From positions 82,836,469 to 82,900,468 of the forward strand of contig CM042152.1 in assembly GCA_023376005.1 (NCBI GenBank): 64,000 nt of DNA. The letters are read 5' to 3'. The translations under genes and the position numbers were made by a program. The stretch is from Doryteuthis pealeii (lineage: Eukaryota; Mollusca; Cephalopoda; Myopsida; Loliginidae). The notes under the pieces were generated by a model, which was not told the DNA's origin, made no database searches, and saw only the letters and a program-made list of their open reading frames with translations. This document shows positions 31,346-41,990 of the stretch, in pieces. Each line of letters begins with the position of its first letter. Position 1 is the stretch's first letter.

Positions 31346-31410
31346 AGAGGGATGGGCTCCACCAGTGTATTCCTCCTACCCACGAGTTGCGCCTCTATGA
31401 CAAAATCAAG

Positions 31411-31411
31411 C

Positions 31412-31447
<36 letters not shown>

Positions 31448-31462
31448 CATCATCATCATCGC
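31411..31462. repeat. (TC)n-(ATC)n microsatellite
   Basis: Simple repeat. Confidence 0.95.
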
Positions 31463-31489
31463 TAGGATAATGGCTATCACTTGCTCAGT

Positions 31490-31860
31490 AAACCGACATT
31501 AGTTTGTATTTCATTCATAAACAGATATTCGACTTGTAATATTTTAAGGGGAAAGTTTAAGTGGCATCTAGGTCAATTCGTTTTATATTGAGGTCATATA
31601 AACAGATTTAACCTCAGTTGTTCCTTACAGCTGTAACCACACACACACGTGGATTGCAGAATTCTTTCACATCGTCAATCTATTCCATATGTGTTGGCAC
31701 AGGTTGGCATTGCGCCTGCTGTTTGTTAAAGAACAACAAATATATCGTTATGGCCTTTTGGATTCTCGTCGTATTTACAAACTTTCGTTCGGTAAATCCG
31801 AAGTCAGTTGCGATGGTTCCACAAGATCAAATTTTTTATATATTAGTATGATTTACTGTC
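31490..31860 (+). repeat. Repeat K, second copy
   Basis: Parallel to 29200-29291 plus 29886-30260 without the C insertion. The short frames here (77 and 82 codons) overlap each other and have no domain I recognise. Confidence 0.5.
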
Positions 31861-31865
31861 ATTAT

Positions 31866-32583
31866 TTAGCTAAGTTTAGCTTAGTTGTGACAAAAGACCG
31901 GAAATATACGGCACCCAGTGAGAATCGAACTCATTAACAATGGTCTGCTAATCCAGTTTGCTAACCATTACACCAAGCCTTAAAAAATGAATTTAGCACA
32001 AGTCTGGCAGTATAGGGCACCCGTTGAGAATCAAATTCACTAATAATGACCTGCTAATCCAGCCTGCTAACTATTACACCACGTAAAGTGCTCTTTATAA
32101 AAAAAAGAAAGAAAAAAAAGAAGCGTAACTTAGATTTGGTACTAGCCGCGAGAATGGGGCACCCAGTGCGAATCGAATTCACTAACAATGGTCATCACGT
32201 GAGGTACCCATTCTTTTTTTTTTAAAGCAAAGCTTAGATTTAGCACAAGGCCGAAATAATGGGGCACCCGGTGAGAATCGAACTCACTAACAATGGTCAG
32301 CTAAACCAGCTTGCTAACAATGACATCACGTGAGGTACCCATTATTTTTTTTTTTAAAGCAAAACTTAGATTTGGCACAAGACCGCAATAATGGGGCACC
32401 CAGTGAGAATCGAACTCACTAACAATGACATCACGTGAAGAGCCCTTTATTTGTTTATTTTTTAAAGCAAATCTTGGATTTGGCATAATGCCGCAAGAAT
32501 CGGTCACACAGTGAGAATCGAACACGCTATTCGGTAGCAATGGATCTGCAAGACTAACTTGTTCACCATATTACACCTCCACG
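31866..32583 (-). mobile_element. Tandem array of six SINE E units
   Basis: Six consecutive minus-strand units start near 31866, 31987, 32116, 32225, 32356 and 32466. Each carries the reverse of a B box (GAGAATCGAACTC or variant), preceded by GGGCACCCAGT. Most also keep the reverse of the A box (TTGCTAACCATTACACCA or variant). Units 3 and 5 have lost the part between the boxes. Spacers are T-runs with AAAGCAAAxCTTAGATTT. The regular spacing of about 115-130 bases points to local tandem duplication. Confidence 0.85.
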
Positions 32584-32589
32584 GCGGTA

Positions 32590-33645
32590 ACATGTCTAAC
32601 ATCATTTATACAGTAACAGAATTCTAGAATGTGTAAAATCCATCTTACAAACTCACATATATACACACTTGACACTTTCTTTCTTTCTTTCTTAATTGAA
32701 AACAAAGAAAGTTGTTGCAGGTGTCTGTGTTTTTTGTAAGACAAAAAAAAAACTGGAACACAATTGGATTAAATCAGAATAACACAAAAGGAAGGAGAAG
32801 GAAAAAAACTTTCTTCTTTATTGGGGGGGGGTGAGGACAGACATTTTTGGGGTAGATAAAAATTGTGGTGAAGTAAGTAACCTTAAAAGTGTCCCTCTCT
32901 AGTCACCCACTTTGCTTCTGCGCTTACTGGGTGGGTAGTTAGAAACTTGATAGTTACAACCTTCAAATGAGCTGATACAAGATCTTGGATTGAGATGCCC
33001 AGGAAACGGGGGGGGGGGGGCGATATAGAGTGAGGGGGCGGGGTAGAATGCAAATGAAAAAAAAAACAAGCTTTTTAAATGATTAACCTGTTGTTCACCC
33101 CCCTCTTATCCTCCACATCGTCAATAACTGATTAACCATCACACATCTGTCAAATTAAAAAGAAGAGGGGGGGAAGAAAACGAAAGATGAAAATCTTTAG
33201 CTTATCACTTCCAACTTGGCCTGTGATTTCTTCAGAACTTTTCCAATCTCATTCGCATACACAAAAAATCTCATTCGCATACACAAAGGAAATAAGATAA
33301 TATCAATTTGTCTAATCACTTAGAAACAAAAAAAAAATGTTGACTTCTAGAGGTGTGTTAAGTATTTCTTTTGATCGTAAACACTCATTTGTGTGCAAAC
33401 AAATTATTAATGTTAGAAAGATTTGAAACTTAAGCATTATTATTTGTTACTTGAAACCATATAACCGTGGGCAAACAAATGATTAGTATTAAATGGAAAT
33501 AATTACTTGAAACCATATAATTATTTGTTTTAGATAGGAATACTTGATATCTTAATTGTGGGCAAAACAGAACAAAAAAAAATATCTTAAGAAACAACTA
33601 TATAAAAATATAACTATGAATATACAATAAACGTGATTTCCTAAA
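32590..33645. other. Unassigned stretch
   Basis: Several homopolymer G and A runs (32822-32830, 33008-33020). A small duplicated phrase (TCTCATTCGCATACACAAA) lies near 33248-33288. Nothing else recognised. Confidence 0.5.
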
Positions 33646-33649
33646 CTCT

Positions 33650-33700
33650 AGGCATAAAATAATTCTAGACAGGTTGACATGCCGTTAAAAAAACAACTTT
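33650..33700 (+). repeat. Family C tail fragment
   Basis: GGCATAAAATAATTCTAGAC and GGTTGACATGCCGTTAAA match the C 3' tail. A similar fragment is at 37440-37492. Confidence 0.6.
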
Positions 33701-33701
33701 T

Positions 33702-34193
33702 GGCTGACTTCAGATTTAGGTCGGAAAATTAAAACGGAAAGTTTTTTGGTGATCTCACATGACAGTTTAACTACAGTCTATGAATTAACATTTTGCGAAT
33801 TGGGTTACGGTTTTAGGGGATTAAGGTTGTTTTTAATTACGTATTGCTTAAAAAAATAAACAACAAAAAAACCAAATTACTATACATTTAATTAACCATT
33901 GAAATTAATTATTGAATCTATTATTGAGACAGTTGTTTGTGTTAGTATTGCAATGTATAATTTCAATTAAACTTAGTTTAAAAAAATATTTTTCAACATT
34001 AAATGTATAGTAATTTGGGTTTTTGTTGTTTATTTTTTTAAAAGCAATACGTAATTAAAAACAACCTTAATCCCCTTAAACCGTAACCCAATTCGCAAAA
34101 TGTTAATTCATAGACTGTAGTTAAACTGGAGGATCACCAAAAAACTTTCCGTTTTAATTTTCCGACCTAAATCAGAAGTCAGCCAAACTTTTA
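33702..34193. mobile_element. Foldback MITE with about 190 bp arms
   Basis: The left arm starts near TTTTGGCTGACTTCAGATTT and runs to about 33893. The right arm is its reverse complement from about 33997. They differ at few positions, including a CACATGACAG versus CTGGAGG stretch. The spacer is about 100 AT-rich bases. No frame. Long inverted arms with a short spacer suggest a foldback DNA element. Confidence 0.85.
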
Positions 34194-34214
34194 ATCATTC
34201 TGCCATTTGAAAAA

Positions 34215-34425
34215 GTGAAAATGGAATTAGCAAGCCAAGTTTAAATTCTGACCAAAGCCTTTTGCATTCCACATTTCATTATTGCCTTTGGGAAAGGCAT
34301 GAACCTTATCTCTTCTGCCTCTAGTTATGGAAAAATAGGACAGACTGGATTCTTCAGCCTTGTGAGGGTTAGTTTAGGAGAAGTGTAACAATATGTCATG
34401 AGACAGTATAGTAAGGTCCATTACT
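34215..34425 (+). mobile_element. SINE family B, diverged copy
   Basis: CAAGTTTAAATTCTGACCAA (degenerate B box), CATTCCACATTTCAT, TTTGGGAAAGGCATGAA and TAGGACAGACTGG follow the B order. Confidence 0.65.
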
Positions 34426-34436
34426 CCTTAAAGCCT

Positions 34437-34915
34437 GTTTGTTTTATTTTATGGCATATCAACCACGGTGGGTGATTTGATGCTGGCAAATTTTTGAAAG
34501 AATCGTAACAATAGTTTGGAAGAACATTTCTTAAACTCAATTTTTTTTATAAACTAATTTTCTATTTAACCCATAGATGGGACCCTAACAGGTACTACCA
34601 CTCCGAGTCAAAGTGGACCAGGGAGCAATGGTGATGAAGGGGTGCTCCACATTCCCCAGAAATGGAACCTCACCATCAGATAGAGTTTAACCTCATTCCC
34701 AGGATATAAAGACCCTCATCCACTGCCTTCTAGCACATATATGATAAAAAGGGTTGGGGCTTGCCATAAGGGCAATAGGGTTGAAACAATCATATTAGGT
34801 GCTAGGGCTTGACATGGCCAGCCGATTTGTCGGCGGGGTGGGGTGGGGGGTCTCCGACCGCCCGTCTAGCCTAAGGAAGGGCCAAAGTGGAGTGTTGCAT
34901 GTCATGGACCCTAAA
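34437..34915 (-). repeat. Retroposon family C, copy
   Basis: TATGGCATATCAACCACGGT, AACCCATAGATGGGACCC, CATTCCCCAGAAATGG, GGTTGGGGCTTGCC and GGCCAGCCGATT follow full-length C until CATGTCATGGACC. The inferred 5' quarter is absent. Confidence 0.8.
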
Positions 34916-35394
34916 GTCTGTAAAATTTGGGAAAGACCAGAATCATAAAGTGGACTGAAAAAAAAAAGTTTGATAGACTAGGTGGGTTTAATTGCTTCAA
35001 CACCTCCATAAACACATTTCCCTCACTCCTCACTTAAGTGTGTATATGTGTATGTGTGCATGTAATATATTTGCTACTCATGTTCATACCATAACATCTT
35101 AAGTTCTTTGAGGGTGGATACCCACCACTTCTTTTACTGAAACGTATTTCTCAGTTGGTAGATTTCCAGGTGTTGAAAAAAATATCCAAAACGGCAAAGA
35201 TCATCCTGACAGTAGAAAAGAATTTAAGGAGAGATTTTTGATGAATAAATAATCTTTTAAATTAAGAATTAATTTTTTTTTTTAAACTGAAAAAAAAAAA
35301 ATGAAATGAAATGGTGAGTAAAAAGGGGGAAAAAAAGAAGAAAAAAAAAAAAGAAAGAAAAAGAAAAAAAAAAAGAAAAAGAAAAAAAAAAGTC

Positions 35395-35638
35395 AAATTT
35401 TAAGTGAAATCTAACAGGTTTGAATTCAGAATTTTTCTTCTCATTTCCCATACAAAGGTTAAAGAGCCAGTCTGCCCTACTATTTACCCATAGCTGGAGG
35501 AAGAACATATGGATTTATGCCTTTCCCAAAAGGCATTAGTATGAAGTGAAATGCAAACAGCTTCATGCAGGATTTGAACTCTGGTCACCAATTCCATTTC
35601 CTACAACTATAATTGTTACTCTAATCATGTTTCCTCAT
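35395..35638 (-). mobile_element. SINE family B, near full length
   Basis: On the minus strand: B box AGTTCAAATCCTG, the GTTTGCATTTCAC phrase, CTCCAGCTATGGGTAAATAG and AATTCAAACCTGTTAGATTT. An A-rich tract sits at its 3' side. Confidence 0.78.
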
Positions 35639-35649
35639 ACTACACCTGT

Positions 35650-36085
35650 AAGAGGGTCGTTCTGAAAGTAACGCCTCCTCTATTTTATTATGTTGTCCCA
35701 CAATGTCAGAGGCAGAGGTTGGGGATATGGCAGTTGAGGTTGAACCTTACTGCTAATCTTTTTTTTTCTTTCTTTTTTTTCTCTCCCTTGTTCCAGATAG
35801 CAGCTGGTTGGCATATTAATCAGAGATATTATTGAAATTATTCAGGTGGGAAAAAATACCCATTGACATTTATCAATACTTATGATTGTTTATAAAGACC
35901 AAACAATGGATGTGAGCACAGTTAGGCAGTGGGGTAATAAATTTCAGTAGTGATGACAGTAATGTGAGTGGTAAGTGACAAGCCACATTCAACACAAACA
36001 ACCCACAAAATGAAAATCATCTTGTTCAGCTCATCTGGGCAAATAGAGAGCCAATCAAAGATGAACTATGAGCAGAACATTTTCT
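35650..36085 (+). pseudogene. mariner-like transposase relic
   Basis: An end-like sequence GTCGTTCTGAAAGTAACGCC lies at 35657-35676. The frame from 35888 reads VYKDQTMDVSTVRQWGNKF. After a frameshift, about 35991 onward reads TNNPQNENHLVQLIWANREP. These match the mariner N-terminal helix-turn-helix region (S-T-V-x-x-W) and the T-P-x-N/E linker plus second helix. It is truncated before the catalytic DD34D part and contains stops. Confidence 0.72.
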
Positions 36086-36311
36086 CAACAATTATAATGT
36101 TATCAACATTTTGAAAAAGTGTTTATACTTTGAGCAATTTTAAAGTTCTCTAATATAAACATTGGCTCAAATGTTCAGTGTGTATATACAAACTAGAAAC
36201 TTTAGAGAAGTCCAATGATAGGAGAATTCATGTTTACATCTTTTTTTTTCAACAATCTAAAAAGAAAAATGCTATGAGAATAAAATAAAAGATTCTATGT
36301 TCAAAGTGGTG

Positions 36312-36434
36312 GTTGGTTGTTGGGTTTTACAGTATGTCAAACCCCTTGGGTCATTTTATGCTAAAGATGTTTTGTTTTATTCATTCTTGGGTACACAATT
36401 TGTTTTAAACATATTATTTCTATTTATCCTATAG
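36312..36434 (-). repeat. Family C, part 1, split by a LINE fragment
   Basis: TTTTACAGTATGTCAAACC, TGGGTCATTTTATGC and TTTATCCTATAG (the usual ACCCATAG) belong to C. C resumes at 36749 with ATGTGACCC. Confidence 0.75.
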
Positions 36435-36739
36435 CTCTTGAACAAGTCATGGAAACAGCACCCCACAAGGAAGCAGCTGTATGGCCACCTACCCCCATCT
36501 CACAAACCATCCGAGTAAGACGGACAAACATGCTGGACACTACTGGGGAGCAAGAATGAACTCATAAGCGTGGAAGCCAACACATGGACATGTTAGTGTG
36601 GACGCACAGCAAGAACCTACATTGACTAACTCTGCGAGGATACCGGATGCTGCGCAGAGGATCTCCCAGGGGCAATGAATGATTGAGAAGATTGGCAAGA
36701 GATTGTCATGGATATCCATGCTAATTGTGCGACATGATG
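36435..36739 (+). pseudogene. 5'-truncated LINE fragment with 9 bp target duplication
   Basis: ATCCTATAG at 36426-36434 and 36740-36748 flanks the insertion. Translated pieces read LLNKSWKQHPTRKQLYGHLP and ISQTIRVRRTN, then a degraded DTGCCAEDLPG-type region. These are the same C-terminal blocks as at 17341 and 18911. Severe 5' truncation with a short target duplication is typical of target-primed reverse transcription. Confidence 0.82.
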
Positions 36740-36748
36740 ATCCTATAG

Positions 36749-36955
36749 ATGTGACCCAAACATCAGCTAGAGTTTAACGTCATACCCAGGACATGAAGAG
36801 GTCACCACCTTCTAGCACATATATGATAAAGTATTAGGGGCTTGCCATAGTAGGGTCGGGACAATCATATAGGTGCTAGGGCTTGACGTAACCAACCAAT
36901 TAAACTGAGAGGCCTCTCTGCCTACCCATCTAGCCTAAGTCAAAGGGGTGGTTTA
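36749..36955 (-). repeat. Family C, part 2
   Basis: Continues with CATCAGCTAGAGTTTAACGT, CATACCCAGGACATG, TTCTAGCACATATATGAT and AGGGGCTTGCC. Confidence 0.75.
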
Positions 36956-37189
36956 TATTGATTTAACAAAGTATGTTAAAAAAGTATCAAGACTGAAGCT
37001 GTATTTACCAAGACAGGAGTGAACAATGGACATTAATTTTCTTAAAAATAGTCCCCCCCCAACCGATTTAATAGATGTTTTCCATTAGTAAAAACATTTT
37101 GATGTAGTGTAAAGCAGTAACATAGTTTTTTTCTTTTAAATGTCCTCAAAACTTATCAAGCTCCATTGTGTCCAAGCCGACTGTATCCC

Positions 37190-37335
37190 CTACAGAGGGG
37201 AAGTATCCTGAGTATGACATTAAACTGCATCTAATTTTGAAGCTCTGGGGAGTATGGAGTACCCTTTCATTGTCATTACTCCCAGGTCCACTCTGACCTG
37301 GAGTAGTAGTACTTGTTAAGTATGGGTCAAATAGA
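37190..37335 (+). repeat. Family C fragment
   Basis: GACTGTATCCCC, TATCCTGAGTATGACATTAA, TTCATTGTCATTAC, CTCTGACCTGGAGTAGTAGT and CTTGTTAAG are C in its inferred sense. A tail fragment lies at 37440-37492 (GGTGGCATGCCATTAAAA). Confidence 0.7.
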
Positions 37336-37499
37336 TCTGTTTAAAAAGTATCTGTATTTAATAGAACTGTGTGCAAAAAAATTTGAAGAAACAACCCCAC
37401 AAAAAAAAAAAAATGTAAATATAAAATACAATGAACATGATTCTCTAACCTCTAGACATAACACAACTCTAGACAGGGTGGCATGCCATTAAAATCAAT

Positions 37500-38260
37500 T
37501 AATCTTTAAATTTTCAGTTTAGGAAACAAAAAGTCGCACTGAGCTAGTTTTGGTTAGTATGGAGTGTATTGCACTTGCGCAGTCCTGTGTTTCATCAAAA
37601 ACTGCAGATCAAAATATCGAGATTGGTTTTATGTTTTTATATTATTTTTTATATTTTCAAACTGGCTCATCTAGATGAAAACTAAGACATCATCTCTTTA
37701 TTATCATTGTTATTATAATTGTTATTATAAAGTTAATCAGTTGTACACACATCTTTAAAAAATTAAAAGCATCCTTATGCAGCTTCCATCAAGCTTATTT
37801 TCTAGACGCTTCGTTAGATCCCAACTGGAGCAACTGTACATTAGCACTGACACAACTACGGATTGAAAGAATTGTCACTTTAACTTATCATTGATATCAG
37901 ATTTCCATACGATTGATAATCTGTCTACAGCAGACCACGCCTTCTATTTGCGTGCATTAAGATCGCTTTCTGTCGATGAGATATTACTACCTAGGTGTTA
38001 TTTCTTCCATCATATTTCTGTTACATTTTGATACTTTTTGATTACATCTATATTAGATTCATCAATGTCAATGCTTATTTGTCTCCTAAAATTAAAAAAA
38101 TGAGTAGTCCTATGGCAATCTCCACTTTTGTCTTACGTGTACAGGTTAGAGCAATTCACTATCCCCCCTATACTACACCATTCATTTTTCTTTGAATCCA
38201 AATATTTTGATAACTTTTTAATTGTAGAATTTTGGCCAGATGTATTTAAACAACTTTATA
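37500..38260. other. Unassigned stretch
   Basis: No gene or family recognised. Small overlapping frames at 37995-38373 run into the following SINE. Confidence 0.5.
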
Positions 38261-38265
38261 TAGGG

Positions 38266-38500
38266 GCTGGGTTAGCTCAGTCGGTAGAGCGTTCGGCTAG
38301 AAACCACAAGGTTCCTAGTTCGATACCGGTCCCCGCCAACTCAGTGTATGTGTGCGGTAAAGTAAGGAACTGATGGTAGGTGTGGCGCTCCACCTCAGAT
38401 GCTAAAACAATCTCCTTGGTCTAGCGCTATTGAAAAGGGGATAGACTCCCTCGCTGAATGGCTGATACCAACTTTAGGCTGCCCCGTCGACTAAAACTTT
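38266..38500 (+). mobile_element. SINE family A, near full length
   Basis: GGGTTAGCTCAGTCGG and AGTTCGATACCGG, then the body to GGCTGCCCCGTCGACT. About 20 bases (TGAGTAGCACAGGGATC) in the middle are missing. A short (TA)n follows. Confidence 0.87.
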
Positions 38501-38514
38501 TTATATATATATAT

Positions 38515-38945
38515 TAGTGGGGTGGAGGAGGGAGTTGTAACATTAGCAAATTTTCTGATTTCTTGAACTGTGTGCAAATGCAAGCAAAGACATTCCAGTG
38601 ACTTGGAAAATCAAAGTCATGTGCTTCATAGAACTCTTGGGAATTCATGGCTGGATTCTCAGGAATTGAGCACAGGAATAAGATTCTTACCAAACCCGTT
38701 TGCATATTCAAGAAATATGCATCTGGTTATTGAAAATTTTACAAGTACATGAATGTTCTAAGGCAACCCAAAATGTAAAATAATACAGGCATTACCCAAT
38801 AAGGAGAGGAAGGAAGATTATTAATTGAATTTTTAAAAAAAATTAATTTTATAAGAGGTGAGAACCATGTTACTTTTGAAATACTACAGTGAGTTAAAAG
38901 TTTTGCAATATTTTGGTATGTACTAGTTTTCGGCAGTTACCTTCT
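38515..38945. other. Unassigned stretch before the satellite
   Basis: Nothing recognised. Confidence 0.5.
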
Positions 38946-38950
38946 CTGGG

Positions 38951-39854
38951 TGGTAGTATTGTGGTAGTTGGTGTGCTGACACGTTGTGCATTGCTTCACT
39001 GTGTATGATATGAAAGCTGCACAGATGAATGTGTAATGTAGTCTAATTTGGGAACTTATGATTTACAAGTTTGAACTGAGCCACAAGACTTGTGGTTGGT
39101 AGTATTGTGGTAGTTGGTGTGCTGACACGTTGTGCATTTCTTCACTCTATGTATGATATGAAAGTTGCACAGATGAATGTGTAATGTAGTCTAATTTGGG
39201 AACTTATGACTTACAAGTTTGAACTGAGCCACAAGGCTTGTGGTTGGTAGTATTGTGGTAGTTGGTGTGCTGACACGTTGTGCATTTCTTTCACTCTATG
39301 TATGATATGAAAGTTGCACAGATGAATGTGTAATGTAGTCTAATTTGGGAACTTATGACTTACAAGTTTGAACTGAGCCACAAGGCTTGTGGTTGGTAGT
39401 ATTGTGGTAGTTGGTGTGCTGACACGTTGTGCATTTCTTCACTCTATGTATGATATGAAAGTTGCACAGATGAATGTGTAATGTAGTCTAATTTGGGAAC
39501 TTATGATTTACAAGTTTGAACTGAGCCACAAGGCTTGTGGTTGGTAGTATTGTGGTAGTTGGTGTGCTGACACGTTGTGCATTTCTTCACTCTATGTATG
39601 ATATGAAAGCTGCACAGATGAATGTGTAATGTAGTCTAATTTGGGAACTTATGACTTACAAGTTTGAACTGAGCCACAAGGCTTGTGGTTGGGTATTGTG
39701 GTAGTTGGTGTGCTGACACGTTGTGCATTTCTTCACTCTATGTATGATATGAAAGTTGCACAGATGAATGTGTAATGTAGTCTAATTTGGGAACTTATGA
39801 TTTACAAGTTTGAACTGAGCCACAAGACTTGTGGTTGGTAGTATTATGGTAGTA
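38951..39854. repeat. 147 bp satellite-like tandem array, six units
   Basis: Unit starts at 38951, 39097, 39245, 39394, 39542, 39690 and a partial one at 39836. Each unit has GGTAGTATTGTGGTAGTTGG, CTGACACGTTGTGCATT, TGATATGAAAG and TAATGTAGTCTAATTTGGG. Identity is very high, with a few diagnostic variants (ACTTG/GCTTG, GTTTAC/GCTTAC). No long frame. Confidence 0.96.
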
Positions 39855-40127
39855 AATAGGGAGAGCAAGAGAGAGAGACAGAGAGAGAAGTAAAAATTGT
39901 GGGCAGAAAATTCTTGCTATTTCCTGTTATTTAAAGTCGATCAATTCTGCAAACTGGTAAGTCAAGTAGATCACTCCTTATACCTACATACCTTTAACTT
40001 TATCTAAACAGGTATTGATAAATAATGTCCAGATTATCCAAGGTGAGGGTGGGGTGAAGGGTCGGTATAATAAATATGCAGAAATCTATTCATATTTTAA
40101 AGCCAGACACATGTATAAAAAAAAAAA

Positions 40128-40275
40128 AAGGTAAAGTCATCGGGGTGGCCTAAAGCTCCTCACTTTACTGCACAGATCCTATGCTACTCATATGCCGAGT
40201 TGGCAAGGGCCAGTATCAAACCTGGAACCTTGTGGTTCCTAGTTGGACGCTCTACCAACCGAGCTAAACCGGCCC
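40128..40275 (-). mobile_element. SINE family A with internal deletion
   Basis: On the minus strand: TTTAGCTCGGTTGG (altered A box) and a GTTTGATACTGG-like B box. It stops after the GAGCTTTAGGCCACCCCGAT junction, so the middle third is missing as in 10493-10683, but with a different breakpoint. Confidence 0.82.
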
Positions 40276-40542
40276 TAAATGTCCAAATTTTCATGAATTA
40301 TATTAATTAGCTTATTTATAAAATCCACAAAACTAAAACTAAATCCACCAAAAAAAAAAAAAAAAAAAAATAGAAATAAGAAAATCTGTTATTTTCTCAG
40401 AATATAGCTTTCAAAAATACAGCTCTAATTTCTCAATTTTGTTAACTTCAAAGCAAGTGATATTTCACAAGAAATTCCACATCCAGCGAAGCCGCCTACC
40501 CTGGCAGTGAATCAGGTTGTAATTCAAGAAAATTAATAGTAA

Positions 40543-41115
40543 CTAGTAAATATTTAAGTTTTAATGTAATAAAATATCATATTAAATTAGAAAGGCTAAT
40601 GAAACTAAATAAGAATGCAGATAAAAAGATTTGAAACAGAAAAATAAAAAAATAGAACAACTGAAACTTAATCTTCCATCACTACCGTCTTTCATTACTA
40701 AATTTTCCTAATTTAACAATTTAGTTAAAATGGGAAGTAAAGAATAAAATTACAGTTATTTCTTTTTGTTAATGGATTTCTTTTAAGATTTATTGAAGAG
40801 ATTTTTGCTCATATTCATTAAGATAAAACCAAACAATTAGAAATCAATAATACTTAGCACTTTTTATTAAAATCAAATTTCTAATATCAATATGCAAATT
40901 AGCCTTCCAATTCACACTGTAAACTGCTATTTTGTTGTATATATAAATACAGTTGCATGTTATCAGTATGTAGAGAAGGCCAACAGTATTAATAATGTAA
41001 AACAATTTTATTAATAATTGAGGTTTAAATAAAAAATAAAATCATGAAGAATGTGACATAAATAACTAAGGGAATTGTGACTTTAGTAGTGATATAGTTT
41101 CGGTTAGACAGAAAA
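40543..41115 (-). mobile_element. Non-autonomous Helitron family F copy 5, hairpin lost
   Basis: The interior matches the other F copies from TATTTAAGTTTTAATGTAAT to AGTTTCGGTTAGACAG. CTAG is present at 40543-40546, but the GCACCCGGAGGGTGC hairpin is deleted, and the TC end is missing after 41115. It is probably a dead copy. Confidence 0.8.
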
Positions 41116-41641
41116 TTGCTTTATGATATTCATTGGAATTTTTTAGTTTTTTGTTGGTCAGCTAACTGATCCTCATTGGTGGACATATTATTGAAGTAAG
41201 ATCACATGACACTGAATAAGGATGCTTTATCATAAACTAGAAGCGGCTACCCAGCATCACCTGAGTAGATGGGGAGGGGGGGGGGGCTAGTGTATTGATT
41301 TGTTTACTTTTGAGTTTAAAAATACTGGAGATTTTAAGTAGAATTTCAATGCTATTTCTATGTATATTTTAATTTTTTTTTTTAGATATCTTCGAATATA
41401 AATCTTCATAATTTTTGCACAAAAAGCAAGAACTGTGTGTATATATATATATATACACTTTGTTGTCAATTGTTTTATTTTTATAGTTTCATCCAGAAAT
41501 ATATTCATACACACTAACTTCCCTAATATATATATATATATATAGGGAGATTATGTGCTTAATTAATTAATTATAATTAAATGAATTAGGCGTGCATATC
41601 GGTTTAAATGTAAAGCGTAAACAAATCGAGAAAAAATCAAT

Positions 41642-41683
41642 CTCTGTATGTACATTTCAGCCCATTAGGCCTCATCAGCAGAG
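41642..41683 (-). ncRNA. Hammerhead ribozyme, intact core
   Basis: On the minus strand: helix I CTCTG/CAGAG, five pairs. The core CUGAUGA is at 41672-41678. Helix II is GGCC/GGCT with a five-base loop (first pair G-U). GAA is at 41656-41658. Helix III is ATG/CAT with a two-base loop. A (complement of 41647) precedes the predicted cleavage. All core bases are present. It lies 18 bases from a (TA)n tract. Confidence 0.78.
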
Positions 41684-41694
41684 CTATAGAACAC

Positions 41695-41697
<3 letters not shown>

Positions 41698-41742
<45 letters not shown>
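41698..41742. repeat. (TA)n microsatellite
   Basis: Adjoins the hammerhead motif on one side and a TTTTTGGTACAGG repeat on the other. Confidence 0.95.
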
Positions 41743-41743
<1 letters not shown>

Positions 41744-41990
41744 ATAAACATTTTTGGTACAGGAAAACTTATAGAGTACTAAAAGTAGAGCAATCATATG
41801 TATGTAGGGAGATCATACAAGTTACGAGATGGTAATATTTTATTACGAAAATAAAATATAAAATATGGGGGGTGTATGAAAAATACGAAGGCCTTTTTGA
41901 CCGGTTCTTTTTCAAGTATAAACATTTTAAAATATAAATATATATAAATATATATAAATAAAAGAGAGAATAGAAAAAAGATAAATGCTC
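41744..41990. repeat. (TA)n-flanked repeat resembling 17903-18330
   Basis: TTTTTGGTACAGG, AGAGTACTAAAAGTAGAGCA and CTTTTTGACCGGTTC are shared in order or in part with 17903-18030 and with the 58131 region (GGTAGAGCAAT). It is possibly the body of the hammerhead element. Confidence 0.5.

Noticed and set aside
38951..39854. CRISPR-like or gene-cluster interpretation of the 147 bp repeats
   Set aside because: Simple head-to-tail satellite with no spacers and no frame.
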